Below, in pieces: positions 47,072-56,278 of a stretch of 64,000 nucleotides of DNA; positions within the stretch are counted from its first letter, which is position 1; every line of letters begins with the position of its first letter. This DNA is from Nocardia vinacea (GTDB lineage Bacteria; Actinomycetota; Actinomycetes; Mycobacteriales; Mycobacteriaceae). The position numbers and the translations under genes were made by a program. Location of the stretch: the NCBI RefSeq assembly GCF_035920345.1, contig NZ_CP109149.1:6882001-6946000 (forward strand). The letters run 5' to 3'. The notes beneath the pieces were generated by a model, which worked only from the letters and a program-made list of their open reading frames with translations, made no database searches and was not told the origin of the DNA.

Positions 47072-48073
47072 ATGAATAATGGGGTCGAACTACGGCACCT
47101 GCGCTACTTCCTGGCGGTCGCCGAGGAGCTGCATTTCGGCCGGGCGGCCGCGCGGCTGCACATCGCTCAACCCGCGCTGACCCAGCAGATCCAGCGGCTG
47201 GAGACTCTGCTGGGAACCCGCGTGTTCGACCGCACCTCGCGCAGTGTCGCCCTGACTCCGGCGGGAGAGGTACTGCGCGAGCGGGCCGCGGCGATCCTCG
47301 GTCACGCGACCCGCGACCTCGACGAGGTCGCGCGCATCGGCCAGGGCAGCCAGGGGCGGCTCTACCTGGGCTTCGTCCCATCGGTGCTGCCGCTGAAACC
47401 GCTGCGGAGTGTCCGGCAGTTCCGGGACCACTACCCGCTGGTCCAGATCGACCTCATCGAGGGCTACACCACCCACATGATGGCGCAGCTCGGCTACGGC
47501 GCGCTCGACATGGCGATCGTGCGCGACCCCGACGAGCAGCCCGACACCGTCGTATTCCCGCTGGTCACCGAGCCGTTCATGGCGGTGCTGCCGGTCGATC
47601 ACCCGCTGGCGGACCATGCCACCCTCACCGGCTCCGACCTCGCCGACGACCCGCTGGTGTTCTTCCCCCGGGCCGCGGGCTCCCATGCCCACGACAAGAA
47701 TCTGCGGCCCCTGGTGGAAGCTGGTTACCGGCCCCGCATCGTGCAGGAGGGCAACAACTGGACCACCATCCTCCACCTGGTGGGTGAGGGGCTGGGCGTC
47801 ACTATCGCACCGCGCAGCGCGACGTTCACCGCGCCGCAGACCGTGCGCATCGTGCCACTCACCGAAACCACCGCCACGACAACGGTTTACGTGGCTCACC
47901 GGGTCGATGACGATCGGGCTCTCGTTCGCAACTTCCTATCGCTACTGCCGAAGGATGACGCTCGGGCGAGCAGCCCGGAGGATCGAACGGCATATGCGGC
48001 AGCAGATCTGGACGTAGTGCCGGAAATCACGGCCGCAACCACCAAGGCGCGTAGCGATATCGGGAGCGGCTGA
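47072..48073 (+). CDS. LysR-family transcriptional regulator
   Basis: 333 residues. The N-terminal LysR helix-turn-helix is standard (ELRHLRYFLAVAEELHFGRAAARLHIAQPALTQQI, with RLE at the end). The C-terminal periplasmic-binding-like domain carries the effector site. The last 30 residues are an unstructured extension. It is divergent from the GNAT gene, the usual LysR arrangement; an AT-rich TTGATAGG..TTGATATG stretch in the gap could hold the operator. Confidence 0.93.
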   Translation: MNNGVELRHLRYFLAVAEELHFGRAAARLHIAQPALTQQIQRLETLLGTRVFDRTSRSVALTPAGEVLRERAAAILGHATRDLDEVARIGQGSQGRLYLGFVPSVLPLKPLRSVRQFRDHYPLVQIDLIEGYTTHMMAQLGYGALDMAIVRDPDEQPDTVVFPLVTEPFMAVLPVDHPLADHATLTGSDLADDPLVFFPRAAGSHAHDKNLRPLVEAGYRPRIVQEGNNWTTILHLVGEGLGVTIAPRSATFTAPQTVRIVPLTETTATTTVYVAHRVDDDRALVRNFLSLLPKDDARASSPEDRTAYAAADLDVVPEITAATTKARSDIGSG

Positions 48074-48311
48074 TTCCCCGGGGCGTCGCGGTCTCTGCCG
48101 AAACGAGCCGTTCGATCCGCCACTTTCGCTGTTACGCCGACGGTGACCCCGGAAACGGTCGCCAGGTAACTCTCGATTTGTCACCTATCCGTGCAGCAGT
48201 CCCGAGATTGCAGATATTGATGCGACTCTGACGACACTGGATACGGGGTTGCGCGCGGTCCGGTCTACCACTCGCTGCGAGCTCTCCCGATCCATCGCGC
48301 CCACAGGTGCA

Positions 48312-48875
48312 TCAACTTCTGCGCGTCGCATCCACTACACAGGCATCCACGGCTCGTACCCGCTCGTCTGCCGGCGAAATACTCAGCGGTGACGACGAGG
48401 CTTTCGGGAATTGCGAGTTGATGCGTGCGCCACCGGTGGAGGCGAAGACGACGTGGTCGCGCAGGATCCACACGTCCGAACGCTCTTCCATCTGTCCGGA
48501 TGCGTCGAGGGTCGTCGCGCCGAAGAACGTGAGACGACCGTCGATGATCACCGTGGCATTGGTGAGCCGGTAGCCATCCATGGTTAGGCCCGCTTGCACC
48601 TGCGCGACGACATTCTCCGCCGCTGGCGCGCATCGCGGATCCGACAGAGACACCGGCGCAGCGGCCGGTGTGGTTGCCGGCGCAGTAGGGGCTGAGCTGC
48701 TCGCTGTACTCGCCGCAGTCGATTCCGAATCTTCCTCACCCAGGCCGAGCGCCTTCGAGACGAGCACGACGACGACTAACAGTGCGAACACACCGACAAC
48801 GCTGGTGATCAGGGCGCGCACCACAGCATTAGCTTGCCCGCGTATGCCAAGGCGTTCGTCTGGTTCGATGGACAT
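48312..48875 (-). CDS. Membrane-anchored hypothetical protein
   Basis: 187 residues from ATG 48,875 (AAAGGG upstream). One membrane helix near the N terminus (LITSVVGVFALLVVVVLVS, about 22-40), a Ser/Thr/Ala/Pro-rich linker, then an outer domain of about 100 residues with two Cys (RCAPAAENV and DACVVDA) and a TMDGYRLTNATVIIDG strand pair. No family recognised. The gap from 48,074 to 48,311 shows nothing. Confidence 0.75.
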   Translation of the reverse strand: MSIEPDERLGIRGQANAVVRALITSVVGVFALLVVVVLVSKALGLGEEDSESTAASTASSSAPTAPATTPAAAPVSLSDPRCAPAAENVVAQVQAGLTMDGYRLTNATVIIDGRLTFFGATTLDASGQMEERSDVWILRDHVVFASTGGARINSQFPKASSSPLSISPADERVRAVDACVVDATRRS

Positions 48876-49053
48876 GGGAAACCCTTTGTGCGATTGACGG
48901 ATTGACCGCGCCGCGAGCACCTGTTGACCCTGTGCACGAGGCGCAGGAATCAGCCTGTTCACGGCAGGCCGTGGCTACGTTAGCGCCATGGGAACCCGAG
49001 CCGCTCGCTGATCTCACTCATGAGAATCGTTCCATGGCGCGACCAGCAACGAA

Positions 49054-49335
49054 GTGTTACAACAAGCTAGGCCGTCAGTCGGCTGCCAACTCATCGGCAC
49101 CGACCGCTCCCCCGTTGCCAATCGGGTGATCTTCGCCGGATCGATCAAATGGCTCGGCACCCCATTCGACCATCACGATCTAGCCGAACTCACTCGCGGG
49201 GTCGCCAGTGTTCCAGGCTTCGTCCCGCACGAAACAGCATTGGTCGCAGTGTCCTTAGCCGATATCGAGCCCACCCTCGCCGACACCATCGACCTGGTAT
49301 GGAACGCCGCTGACGTGCTCTCCGCATGGAGTTGA
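49054..49335 (+). pseudogene. C-terminal remnant of a DUF234-type ATPase
   Basis: 93 residues that match only the end of the archaeal-type ATP-binding DUF234 proteins: LIGTDRSPVANRVIFAGSIKWLGTPFD, then a typical HETALVAVSL strand. The AAA part with Walker motifs, some 350 residues, is missing and no matching frame lies upstream. The remnant sits 280 bases from the second attachment-like repeat, so it may be chromosomal or left-over mobile DNA. The following 280 bases to 49,618 show no gene. Confidence 0.6.
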
Positions 49336-49618
49336 GGAAGCCGCCACAACGTTTGCCAGCAACCTGTCGACCAGATCATTCAGCTGTTGCCAAGTCCTAT
49401 TACGGACATTCGGGCTACGTTTCATCCGACAAAGGCTGTGCCGCAACGACCGGAACTTCTTTGGGCGAGGTCCAGACCTGAGAACCCCACCATGAAACCC
49501 CGGCATAGGCGCCGCCCGGAGGCGCGGTGGTGTGCCCGAGAAGCAGATGGTGACCGCTGTGGTGACGCGGCACAAAGTCGAGGCTGCCTGAATGGTCGAT
49601 GACCAGGACTTATGCGGG

Positions 49619-49730
49619 TGGACCTAGGAGGATTCGAACCCTGTTCCAGCGCTTCACGATTCGCCTGGCCAGCAGCCTGGGCTAGCCCAAATGTTGGGCC
49701 TCAACAGACCTTTCAGAACGTTTGAGTACG
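49619..49730 (-). repeat. attachment-site-like repeat B: tRNA-Ile 3' end plus element arm
   Basis: 49,619-49,640 reads on the minus strand as the T arm and acceptor end of a tRNA-Ile(GAU)-like gene (CCTCCTAGGTCCA). From the T loop, 49,631-49,730 matches 25,531-25,630 without gaps at about 82 of 100 positions. The tRNA halves differ between the copies but the arms agree. This marks the probable left end of the defence island that follows; the intact tRNA-Ile would lie beyond the window's right edge. Confidence 0.65.
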
Positions 49731-49755
49731 TTTCGAGACTCGAACCTACCACCTC

Positions 49756-49871
49756 CCTGGTGACTTCGTCACCAGGCCGTTTAGCGGCGTCGCACCTTCG
49801 AGTGGTGACGGTATCACCACCCTGAGAGGGTGACGGGATGTCTCCCGCGCCGGATCGCGGGACTGGTCCCG
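49756..49871. other. Cluster of hairpins upstream of the toxin-antitoxin genes
   Basis: Four stems in 116 bases: 49,756-49,776 (eight pairs, loop CTTCG), 49,802-49,820 (seven pairs, loop CGGTA), 49,818-49,832 (six pairs, loop GAG, sharing three bases with the former, so the two exclude each other) and 49,858-49,871. Could be recombinase arm sites, a terminator pair or a regulatory leader. Confidence 0.4.
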
Positions 49872-50013
49872 GACTCGGGTTCTGCCACCGTCGCCGTCGC
49901 GACACATTTTGGTGAGTTGGCGGCAATGAGCTGCCTTTCTCAGTCCTCAGCGCTGATGGCTATTCCTCTCATCTTGCTGGCGCGCCATGGACTATCTGGC
50001 AGTATCGTGAGCT

Positions 50014-50721
50014 ATGGGGACAATCGTCGATCTACAGGACAGGCCGGTGTACGGCCTGAGCCAGGTCGATCGCATCCTCGGCCTCAAAACTGGTACAGCC
50101 CGCCGATGGATCGACGGGTACCGACGTGGCACCAAGTCTTACCCACCCGTAGTCCGGTCAGAGCCGACAGGCGACGAGATCGTGACCTGGGGCGAGTTCG
50201 TCGAGGCGCGGCTGTTGTCGGAGTATCGCGAAGCTGGCGTTCCCTTGTTCAAGATGCGCCCCGTCGTTGAGCTGCTAAGAGCCGAACTCGATACAAAATA
50301 TCCCCTCGCCTCTGCCCGCACCTGGCTCGACGTCGACGGCAGAGAGATCGTTCGTCGAGCCCAGGAACAGACCGAACTCGACAAGCGGCTGGCGCTGGTC
50401 GAAGTCGTTCGCACCGATCAGACCATGCTGGAGTGGACTGCCCCCGCACAGGAATTCGCCGATTCGGCCATATGGAGTGACCAGAGCCGCGACGCCGTGC
50501 TCATCAGCCTCCGACCTCTACCTGAGATACCCCAGGTATTGGTCGACCCGCGACGCAGCTTCGGTGAACCATCAGTCAGGGGGGTACGCACCGACATCAT
50601 CGGTGAACTGATCCGCGCGGGCGACCCGCCCGAAATGATCGCCGACATGTACGAACTGGAACCAGAACTCGTCAACGCTGCTGTGCGGTACGAGCTGCTG
50701 CGTGTCCCACAGGCGAGCTGA
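50014..50721 (+). CDS. VapB45-like antitoxin (DUF433)
   Basis: 235 residues. The N-terminal region has a MerR-like helix-turn-helix (LSQVDRILGLKTGTARRWIDGYRRG), and the C-terminal 50 residues form a DUF433 domain (FGEPSVRGVRTDIIGELIRAGDPPEMIADMYEL). Length and order match the M. tuberculosis VapB45 (Rv2018) type. It would bind and silence the PIN-like protein encoded 11 bases downstream and repress the pair's promoter. First genes of the island after repeat B. Confidence 0.85.
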   Translation: MGTIVDLQDRPVYGLSQVDRILGLKTGTARRWIDGYRRGTKSYPPVVRSEPTGDEIVTWGEFVEARLLSEYREAGVPLFKMRPVVELLRAELDTKYPLASARTWLDVDGREIVRRAQEQTELDKRLALVEVVRTDQTMLEWTAPAQEFADSAIWSDQSRDAVLISLRPLPEIPQVLVDPRRSFGEPSVRGVRTDIIGELIRAGDPPEMIADMYELEPELVNAAVRYELLRVPQAS

Positions 50722-50732
50722 TCGTCTGAAAT

Positions 50733-51146
50733 ATGGCCGCTGTTGCTGGGCAGATTCGGTTCTATGTCGATGAAAGCGCGCTCGGTCTCGGCAAAGCGCT
50801 CGCGTTCGCGCGCAAGGACACGATTCACGTCGGCCACCCACTGATCCTGCCCCAATGCCCGCTCGGCGTACTGGATCCGGATTGGATCCCCGAGGTGGCG
50901 GCCCGCGGCCTGATCGTCATCTGCCGCGACAAGCGAATCCGGACAAAGCCCGGAGAGCTGCTCGAGATGAAGAAGGCCGGACTTCGCACATTCTGCCTAG
51001 GCGGCAAAAGGGACCAATCGACTTGGGACTGGCTCACTCGCGTTGTCCGCTGGTGGGACCAGATAGAGAATATCGTCCACACCCGGCCCGATGGGCCATG
51101 GTTCTACCTGATCAACCAGAACGATCTCGCCGAACTGATCGTCTAG
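50733..51146 (+). CDS. VapC45-like PIN-domain toxin
   Basis: 137 residues with the Mut7-C/DUF5615-like PIN fold. The first acidic residue is in RFYVDESALGLGKAL and a second cluster is VICRDKRIRTKPGELLEMKKAG. The C-terminal WWDQIENIVHTRPDGPWFYLI resembles VapC45 (Rv2019, similar length). Expected to be a ribonuclease held in check by the upstream antitoxin. From 51,147 to 51,600 (about 450 bases) there is no gene I can support. Confidence 0.82.
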   Translation: MAAVAGQIRFYVDESALGLGKALAFARKDTIHVGHPLILPQCPLGVLDPDWIPEVAARGLIVICRDKRIRTKPGELLEMKKAGLRTFCLGGKRDQSTWDWLTRVVRWWDQIENIVHTRPDGPWFYLINQNDLAELIV

Positions 51147-51600
51147 CTCGCCTATTAGCAGACTGTCAGCAGTCAACTCGGTTGACCGTGCGCTAACGGC
51201 CAACCGGGCCAACAGATTACGCGATCTATCCACCCGGTCGGTTCAGCCTCGGGATCTTGGCCGCGACGACTTCGTGATCCGTTGCTTAACCCCGCTGGCT
51301 GAGGATGCCGGAACGTGGGCGAGCACCTCGACGATCGCCACGTCCTCGGCCTGATCCGGCAGGGCTCTCGACATCGTTGGAATGTGTCGGTGGCGTCTGC
51401 GAGCACCGTTGGTGTGGTCGATGTACGCCGAGGTAGTGGTTGATGTGCACCAGGCTCAGGCATGCCCATTCGCTGGGCTTGGGGTCACGATCCATCCGAA
51501 ACGCGTTCGGGAGCAACAAAACAGGCCCGGGAATCCAGCGCTGACACGCCGATAGTCGTCTTGCTCTGCGAGGCGTGGCGTCGAGATGCATTCGGGGACA

Positions 51601-52524
51601 ATGAGATATCCTTCATCGATGCCGCCAAGTTCATCCTCGCCATCGGGCAGCGGAAGTCGACCGAACGGCGACGCGAGCGAACTCGAGATCGGCCCGTTCC
51701 TGAAGTGGCCAGGCGGGAAGCGATGGCTGGTGGAATTGCATGCCCACCTTTTTCGCTTTCAGTTTGACCGATATATTGAGCCATTCCTCGGTGCTGGCTC
51801 CGTCTATTTTCATCTCAAGCCTGAGCAGGCGATCCTTGGCGACTTAAACGAGGATCTAATCACTGCCTATCGAGGCATTCAACAGGACCCCGACGGGGTT
51901 CAGATCCTACTTGAGAAGCATCACGTCCTACACAACAAAGAATACTACTACGAAGTTCGGAAAGAGATCCCACCTGGGCTCGTGGCGCGGGCTGCCCGGA
52001 TCATTTACTTGAACAGGACATGCTTTAACGGAATATACCGCGTGAATCAACAGGGGCTCTTCAATGTCCCGATCGGAACCAGAGATCAGGTTGTGCGCGA
52101 CACCGATAACTTCGCGGGAGTTTCCCGTCTGCTGCACGGCGTGGATTTGCGACACGGGGACTTCGAACCACTTGTTGATGAAGCACAAGCCGGAGACTTT
52201 GTTTTTCTCGACCCTCCTTACACTGTCCGACATAACACTAATGGCTTTATCAAATATAACGAGAAGCTCTTCTCATGGGACGATCAGGAAAGACTGGCTA
52301 AAGCTGCCACGCGGGCAGCTGAGCGTGGGGCGAAAGTAGTGGTAACCAATGCGTCTCACATTACTGTGCGCCGCCTGTATCCAGGCAGCGTTTTCAAGTT
52401 TCGACGCGTAAGCCGGTTCTCGTCGATCTCAGCTTCAGGCGATAGTCGTAAACATTTTGAGGAACTAGTGATAACCAATAAGCACACTGGGAGGGCGCGT
52501 GCAGTCAGAGGATTTCTTCAATAA
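51601..52524 (+). CDS. D12-class DNA adenine N6-methyltransferase (Dam/DpnM-like)
   Basis: 307 residues. FLKWPGGKRWLV is the family's AdoMet-side motif, FIEPFLGAGSVYFHL-like text (YIEPFLGAGSVYFHLKPE) is motif I, and FLDPPYTVRHNTNGFIKYN is the catalytic DPPY motif IV. It should methylate adenine in a short palindrome; GATC is usual for the class but not certain here. Start is uncertain (51,586 or 51,601; the first 30 residues are low-complexity Ser/Pro). AT-richer codons than the chromosome suggest transfer. Its end overlaps the HerA gene by 26 bases. Confidence 0.92.
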   Translation: MRYPSSMPPSSSSPSGSGSRPNGDASELEIGPFLKWPGGKRWLVELHAHLFRFQFDRYIEPFLGAGSVYFHLKPEQAILGDLNEDLITAYRGIQQDPDGVQILLEKHHVLHNKEYYYEVRKEIPPGLVARAARIIYLNRTCFNGIYRVNQQGLFNVPIGTRDQVVRDTDNFAGVSRLLHGVDLRHGDFEPLVDEAQAGDFVFLDPPYTVRHNTNGFIKYNEKLFSWDDQERLAKAATRAAERGAKVVVTNASHITVRRLYPGSVFKFRRVSRFSSISASGDSRKHFEELVITNKHTGRARAVRGFLQ

Positions 52525-54532
52525 ATTGGAGTACCAGGACACACCACTGGCAGCTCTAACGGATTTCTTGGATGCCGAGCAGCGCTACGAACATGCTCAA
52601 CAGATTGATAAGATGCGATTCGTCGGTTATGTCCTCGAGCTAGGTTACGACACCGCCACCATAATCACTTCGGATCCTTACAAGGTGACTGTCGGCGGCA
52701 TTCCGCGCGGCTCCTTCCTCATCCTCGCACCGCACGATCTGAAAGGTCTCGCACCACATTTCACACTGCTGCGGGTCAGCGATACAGCGCCGACTCCACT
52801 GTCAGGACAGGTGCAGCAGACGTACTTCGAACTACACAAGAAGTCCATGCCAGAGCTGGACGTGTGGACGCAGAGCGAGTTGCAGTGGGGAGCGCTTCGG
52901 TCCGCAGTGCTCGGCATGTTCTACCCGGACAAGAATGACCGGACCAAGATAGCGTTCTCCGGCGACGTAAACACTGTGGTCAGCGCCCACCGATACCGGG
53001 TTTATGCACCCGACGAGGCATTGCTGGACCTGATCGTCAACGGCTTGGTGAAGCGGAAGGACGGTGAGCCGTTTGGGATCGGTGACCTACGTCCGACAGA
53101 GAACGAACTTGCCTCCATCCTCAACGCTGATACTGGAAAGGCGACCTCGACAAGCGTCAAAGTTTCCGTGGAGGACTTCAAGGGTGCCCGAACCGCAATG
53201 TTCGGCAAGACACGACTGGGGAAGTCGAACGTGGTCAAGCTGCTGGCTCAAGCCATCATTGACTCGACCAAGGACAATCGGTCAGTCGGACAGCTGATCT
53301 TCGACATCAACGGAGAGTACGCCAACGATAACGAGTGGGAGGGCTCAAGATCCATTCGCAGTGCCAACGAGGATCTGTGCGACGTGTACGCACTCACTCA
53401 GCGTCCGCAAACTCCATCGAAGCCGCTGCGGCTGAACTTCTACGAGCAACCCTCCTCAGCGATTGACATCCTCAGTTCCTTGCTGTCCCAGGACAACAAG
53501 AAGTCCGACTATATCGAGGGATTCGCGAGCGTCACGCTCCCATCGATCGACGAAGTGCAACACGACAACGAGCACGGTAGCCACACTCGAGGCATGCGGC
53601 GCATCCAGACCTTCTGGGCAATCTTGCATGTTGCCGGGTTCATCGCGGACGAACCACGTATGGCCGGGTTGAAAAGAGGAGAGGCCGGCTGGTTCACTGT
53701 GCGGGCATCGGAGAGCGTCTTCGATCCGGCATTCAGTCAAGCTGTCCGTTCCGAGGTATATGGGAAGGGAAACGAGCCGCAGAAGCCGATGTCGCTGGCC
53801 GAGCTCGTCAGCGAGCTGCGGCAGATCATCGGTTTCCTCCGCGAAGAGCCATCTGATGGGCCTCGCAAGAAGGTCCACGAGGAGCTGGTAAAGAAATTCG
53901 AAGCAGACGACTTCGCCTTGTTCGAGTTCTTGTCACCACGACGATCGTCGAGCACCGGACCGACGCTGCTCAATCGATACCGGCTGTATCACCACCCACG
54001 AGCAACCGATTTCGAACGTGAGGTTCTGGCCGCTCTCGATGCGGGTCGCACCGTGATCCTGGATCTGGGAAACGCGACCGACCAGATACGCACATTCTTC
54101 GCCGATAGTCTTTCTCGGGCAGTATTCAGCCATCAGGAAGACAAGTTCACCGCAGCAAACCTCGGTAAGCACTACGTGCAGCTGTATTTCGAGGAAGCAC
54201 ACAACCTGTTCCCCGCCAAAGCGGACCTCAAAGGCGTTTACGCCCGATTCGCCAAAGAGGGTGCTAAATTCCACATCGGAATGACCTACTCGACCCAATC
54301 CCCGTCGACCATATACGGCGAGCTTCTCACCCAGACGGAGAACTTCTTCGTCGGGCATCTGTCCTCGTCGGACGAGACCAGGGCACTGGCCCGGCTCCAG
54401 CGGGCATTTGTCGGCATCGAGGAGGAGATCATGCGCTCTCGCACACCAGGTTTCATGCGCATGCTCACCCAGTCACACCGATTCGTGATCCCCGTGCAGG
54501 CGAAGCTGTTTGAGGCCAGGAGCGGGAGCTGA
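52499..54532 (+). CDS. herA: HerA-like hexameric DNA-pumping ATPase
   Basis: 677 residues. The N terminus has a HAS-barrel-like part (RFVGYVLELGYDTATII). Walker A is GKTRLGKS (236-243), followed by the HerA block QLIFDINGEY (about 265-273). Walker B is YVQLYFEEAHNLF (acidic pair 565-566), then the family's FHIGMTYSTQSPS sensor segment. HerA forms rings that drive DNA end processing with the NurA nuclease. GTG 52,499 with GGGAGG upstream lies inside the methylase gene, and NurA follows after one base, so all three are coupled. Confidence 0.9.
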   Translation: MQSEDFFNKLEYQDTPLAALTDFLDAEQRYEHAQQIDKMRFVGYVLELGYDTATIITSDPYKVTVGGIPRGSFLILAPHDLKGLAPHFTLLRVSDTAPTPLSGQVQQTYFELHKKSMPELDVWTQSELQWGALRSAVLGMFYPDKNDRTKIAFSGDVNTVVSAHRYRVYAPDEALLDLIVNGLVKRKDGEPFGIGDLRPTENELASILNADTGKATSTSVKVSVEDFKGARTAMFGKTRLGKSNVVKLLAQAIIDSTKDNRSVGQLIFDINGEYANDNEWEGSRSIRSANEDLCDVYALTQRPQTPSKPLRLNFYEQPSSAIDILSSLLSQDNKKSDYIEGFASVTLPSIDEVQHDNEHGSHTRGMRRIQTFWAILHVAGFIADEPRMAGLKRGEAGWFTVRASESVFDPAFSQAVRSEVYGKGNEPQKPMSLAELVSELRQIIGFLREEPSDGPRKKVHEELVKKFEADDFALFEFLSPRRSSSTGPTLLNRYRLYHHPRATDFEREVLAALDAGRTVILDLGNATDQIRTFFADSLSRAVFSHQEDKFTAANLGKHYVQLYFEEAHNLFPAKADLKGVYARFAKEGAKFHIGMTYSTQSPSTIYGELLTQTENFFVGHLSSSDETRALARLQRAFVGIEEEIMRSRTPGFMRMLTQSHRFVIPVQAKLFEARSGS

Positions 54533-54533
54533 G

Positions 54534-55871
54534 ATGCCGTACCAGGGTGGACAGCGCCTCACATCGACCGAACGTGCCAGCAAACTGGGGCATCTGGAGG
54601 TCGTGAAGAGCCCGTTCGTCAGGCAGCTGGTCGATCAGTTTGAGCGGCCAGAGACTTCCGACGAGGAGCCGGGCAAAGACCTCTGGGAGGAGTTCGATCC
54701 GTCGAGTGCCGAACCTCTAGGTTTGGTGTTGGCCGTGGACGGGTCGTTCCAAGCAGTCACCTCTAGCGATTATCCACCGCGCTCGGTCGCCTTCATTAAG
54801 ACAGCCCTGGTGCGGATCGATCGACGCCAGCTCGACAAGATCGACAAGGAGCTGCCGCACCCAGTTTTGATGAAGGCACTTATGTCCGAATCGGCACTCC
54901 AGTCGTCCACCGTACTGCCCTTACGCAACATCAAGGTGCCCGGAACGTCGAACTACGACCTGGTACGCACCATCATCCGCGACTCGTTCCAGATCGAGTC
55001 GGACGGCCTTGTCCACCAAACGCTCAAGTGGTTGGCCTACCGGAAATGGAGAACCGATGAGGCGAGCGCATCACCGGAATTCCGGTGCCCCCACTGCCCC
55101 AACGACATTCCCGGCCTGCCCCACGATGCAGACACCGGCACTTGTGGTCGCTGTGGCGGCGAGGTCTACCTGTCGGACATGATCGGCTTCCACCTTGAGA
55201 TGGGTGAAGATCAGGCGCCCGACAGCGTCGCCTCGGCCTACATGCTGGTCCACGAAACACTGCTACTGCTGTCTGTGGTCCGTCACTTCTGGCAACGCAG
55301 TGACTTGGCCTCGTTGCGCAACGTACTCCTGATCAAGGACGGGCCCCTGTCGCTGCGCGGTCAGTACTCCAAGCTGGTCGACAACATCCGAGATCTTTTG
55401 GCATTCGCCTTCGACTCAGGCTTTCCGATCCACATCATCGGCCAGGAGAAGACCGGGCGATTCGTCGATCACCTGCACGAGATCGAGCGCTTCACCAAAC
55501 CGAAAGTGCGTGGCGACCTTCCCCGCTACGCGATCCTGTCCCATCGCTACGTCCGCCAGCAAGTTGACCATGCACCCGAACGGGTCAATCCCTATGGACT
55601 GAAGACGAATTACGGCGAGAAGGTTCTGGTCAAGCTGGATTCTCACACATCGATGGCGCTGTCTGTACCGACCGGCTACTACAACCCCAGCCAAGACTTC
55701 CCCGCCAGCAAGAACGACCTGATCGGCCTAGACCGAATCCTGGCCACCCTTCCCAGACTCATCAGCTACCAAAACGAGGGCGCCCTCGTACCGATCGCGC
55801 TTGCCAACGGTGTCGCATCCCTCTCGTCTTACCCCTCAGCTGCTGTGCTGAAGCTCTTTGCGGGCCTGTAG
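54534..55871 (+). CDS. nurA: NurA-family nuclease with zinc-ribbon insert
   Basis: 445 residues. NurA motifs are visible: the first catalytic acid in GLVLAVDGSF (D69), the second in LLIKDGPLSLRGQY (D269), and a C-terminal HTSMALSVPTGYY block. A four-Cys knuckle, CPHC (185-188) and CGRC (204-207), sits between them and is not part of minimal NurA. NurA is a 5'-3' DNA nuclease that works with HerA, its neighbour here. ATG 54,534 follows GGGAG. Convergent with the Res-Mod operon beyond an IS110 relic. Confidence 0.85.
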   Translation: MPYQGGQRLTSTERASKLGHLEVVKSPFVRQLVDQFERPETSDEEPGKDLWEEFDPSSAEPLGLVLAVDGSFQAVTSSDYPPRSVAFIKTALVRIDRRQLDKIDKELPHPVLMKALMSESALQSSTVLPLRNIKVPGTSNYDLVRTIIRDSFQIESDGLVHQTLKWLAYRKWRTDEASASPEFRCPHCPNDIPGLPHDADTGTCGRCGGEVYLSDMIGFHLEMGEDQAPDSVASAYMLVHETLLLLSVVRHFWQRSDLASLRNVLLIKDGPLSLRGQYSKLVDNIRDLLAFAFDSGFPIHIIGQEKTGRFVDHLHEIERFTKPKVRGDLPRYAILSHRYVRQQVDHAPERVNPYGLKTNYGEKVLVKLDSHTSMALSVPTGYYNPSQDFPASKNDLIGLDRILATLPRLISYQNEGALVPIALANGVASLSSYPSAAVLKLFAGL

Positions 55872-56122
55872 TCCGCGGACGCCATTGGAAGGCGGGTGAA
55901 CCACCCGGGCTTGCCCGGAGCCGCCCGAGTCGCCATGGGCGGTTCACTACATGTCTCAGGCGCCAGCTATGGCACTAGCGCACATCCACACACGCTGGCA
56001 TGACCGTGTTGTGGCTGCTGGCGCGATCCCATACCGCTGCGACATGCGGATCGCTTGCTGGGGAAGCAGAGGTTCCATAGTAGGACTTCTGCATCCCCAG
56101 CAACCTTGTTAAACACGCACGG

Positions 56123-56278
56123 TCAACTACCTGATCCGCGGCAGGCAGCAAACAGCCCTATGGTCGCCACCCATACCGTCACGGCGGCTGTCCAATCGAC
56201 CAACAGGCCGAACAACACAGCCGCGCCCAGGCTCAGCGCCAGCGCGAGCAGCGGATGAACCGCGGGGTCCGGTGGTGA
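56123..56278 (-). pseudogene. Truncated small membrane protein gene
   Basis: The minus strand encodes a coherent C-terminal part with two hydrophobic stretches (LLALALSLGAAVLFGLLV and AAVTVWVATIGLFAAC) ending at 56,123. Its upstream part is lost exactly where the IS110 remnant begins. Probably a short integral-membrane protein cut by the insertion. The 250 bases between NurA and this remnant hold nothing else. Confidence 0.5.

Noticed and set aside
49733..49780. A tRNA-like T loop (GGTTCGAGTC on the minus strand) next to repeat B
   Set aside because: The flanking T stem does not pair and no acceptor or anticodon arm fits, so it is not called a tRNA piece.
49756..49871. CRISPR-like repeats
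   Set aside because: The stems differ in sequence and spacing; there is no repeated unit with spacers and no cas gene anywhere in the window.
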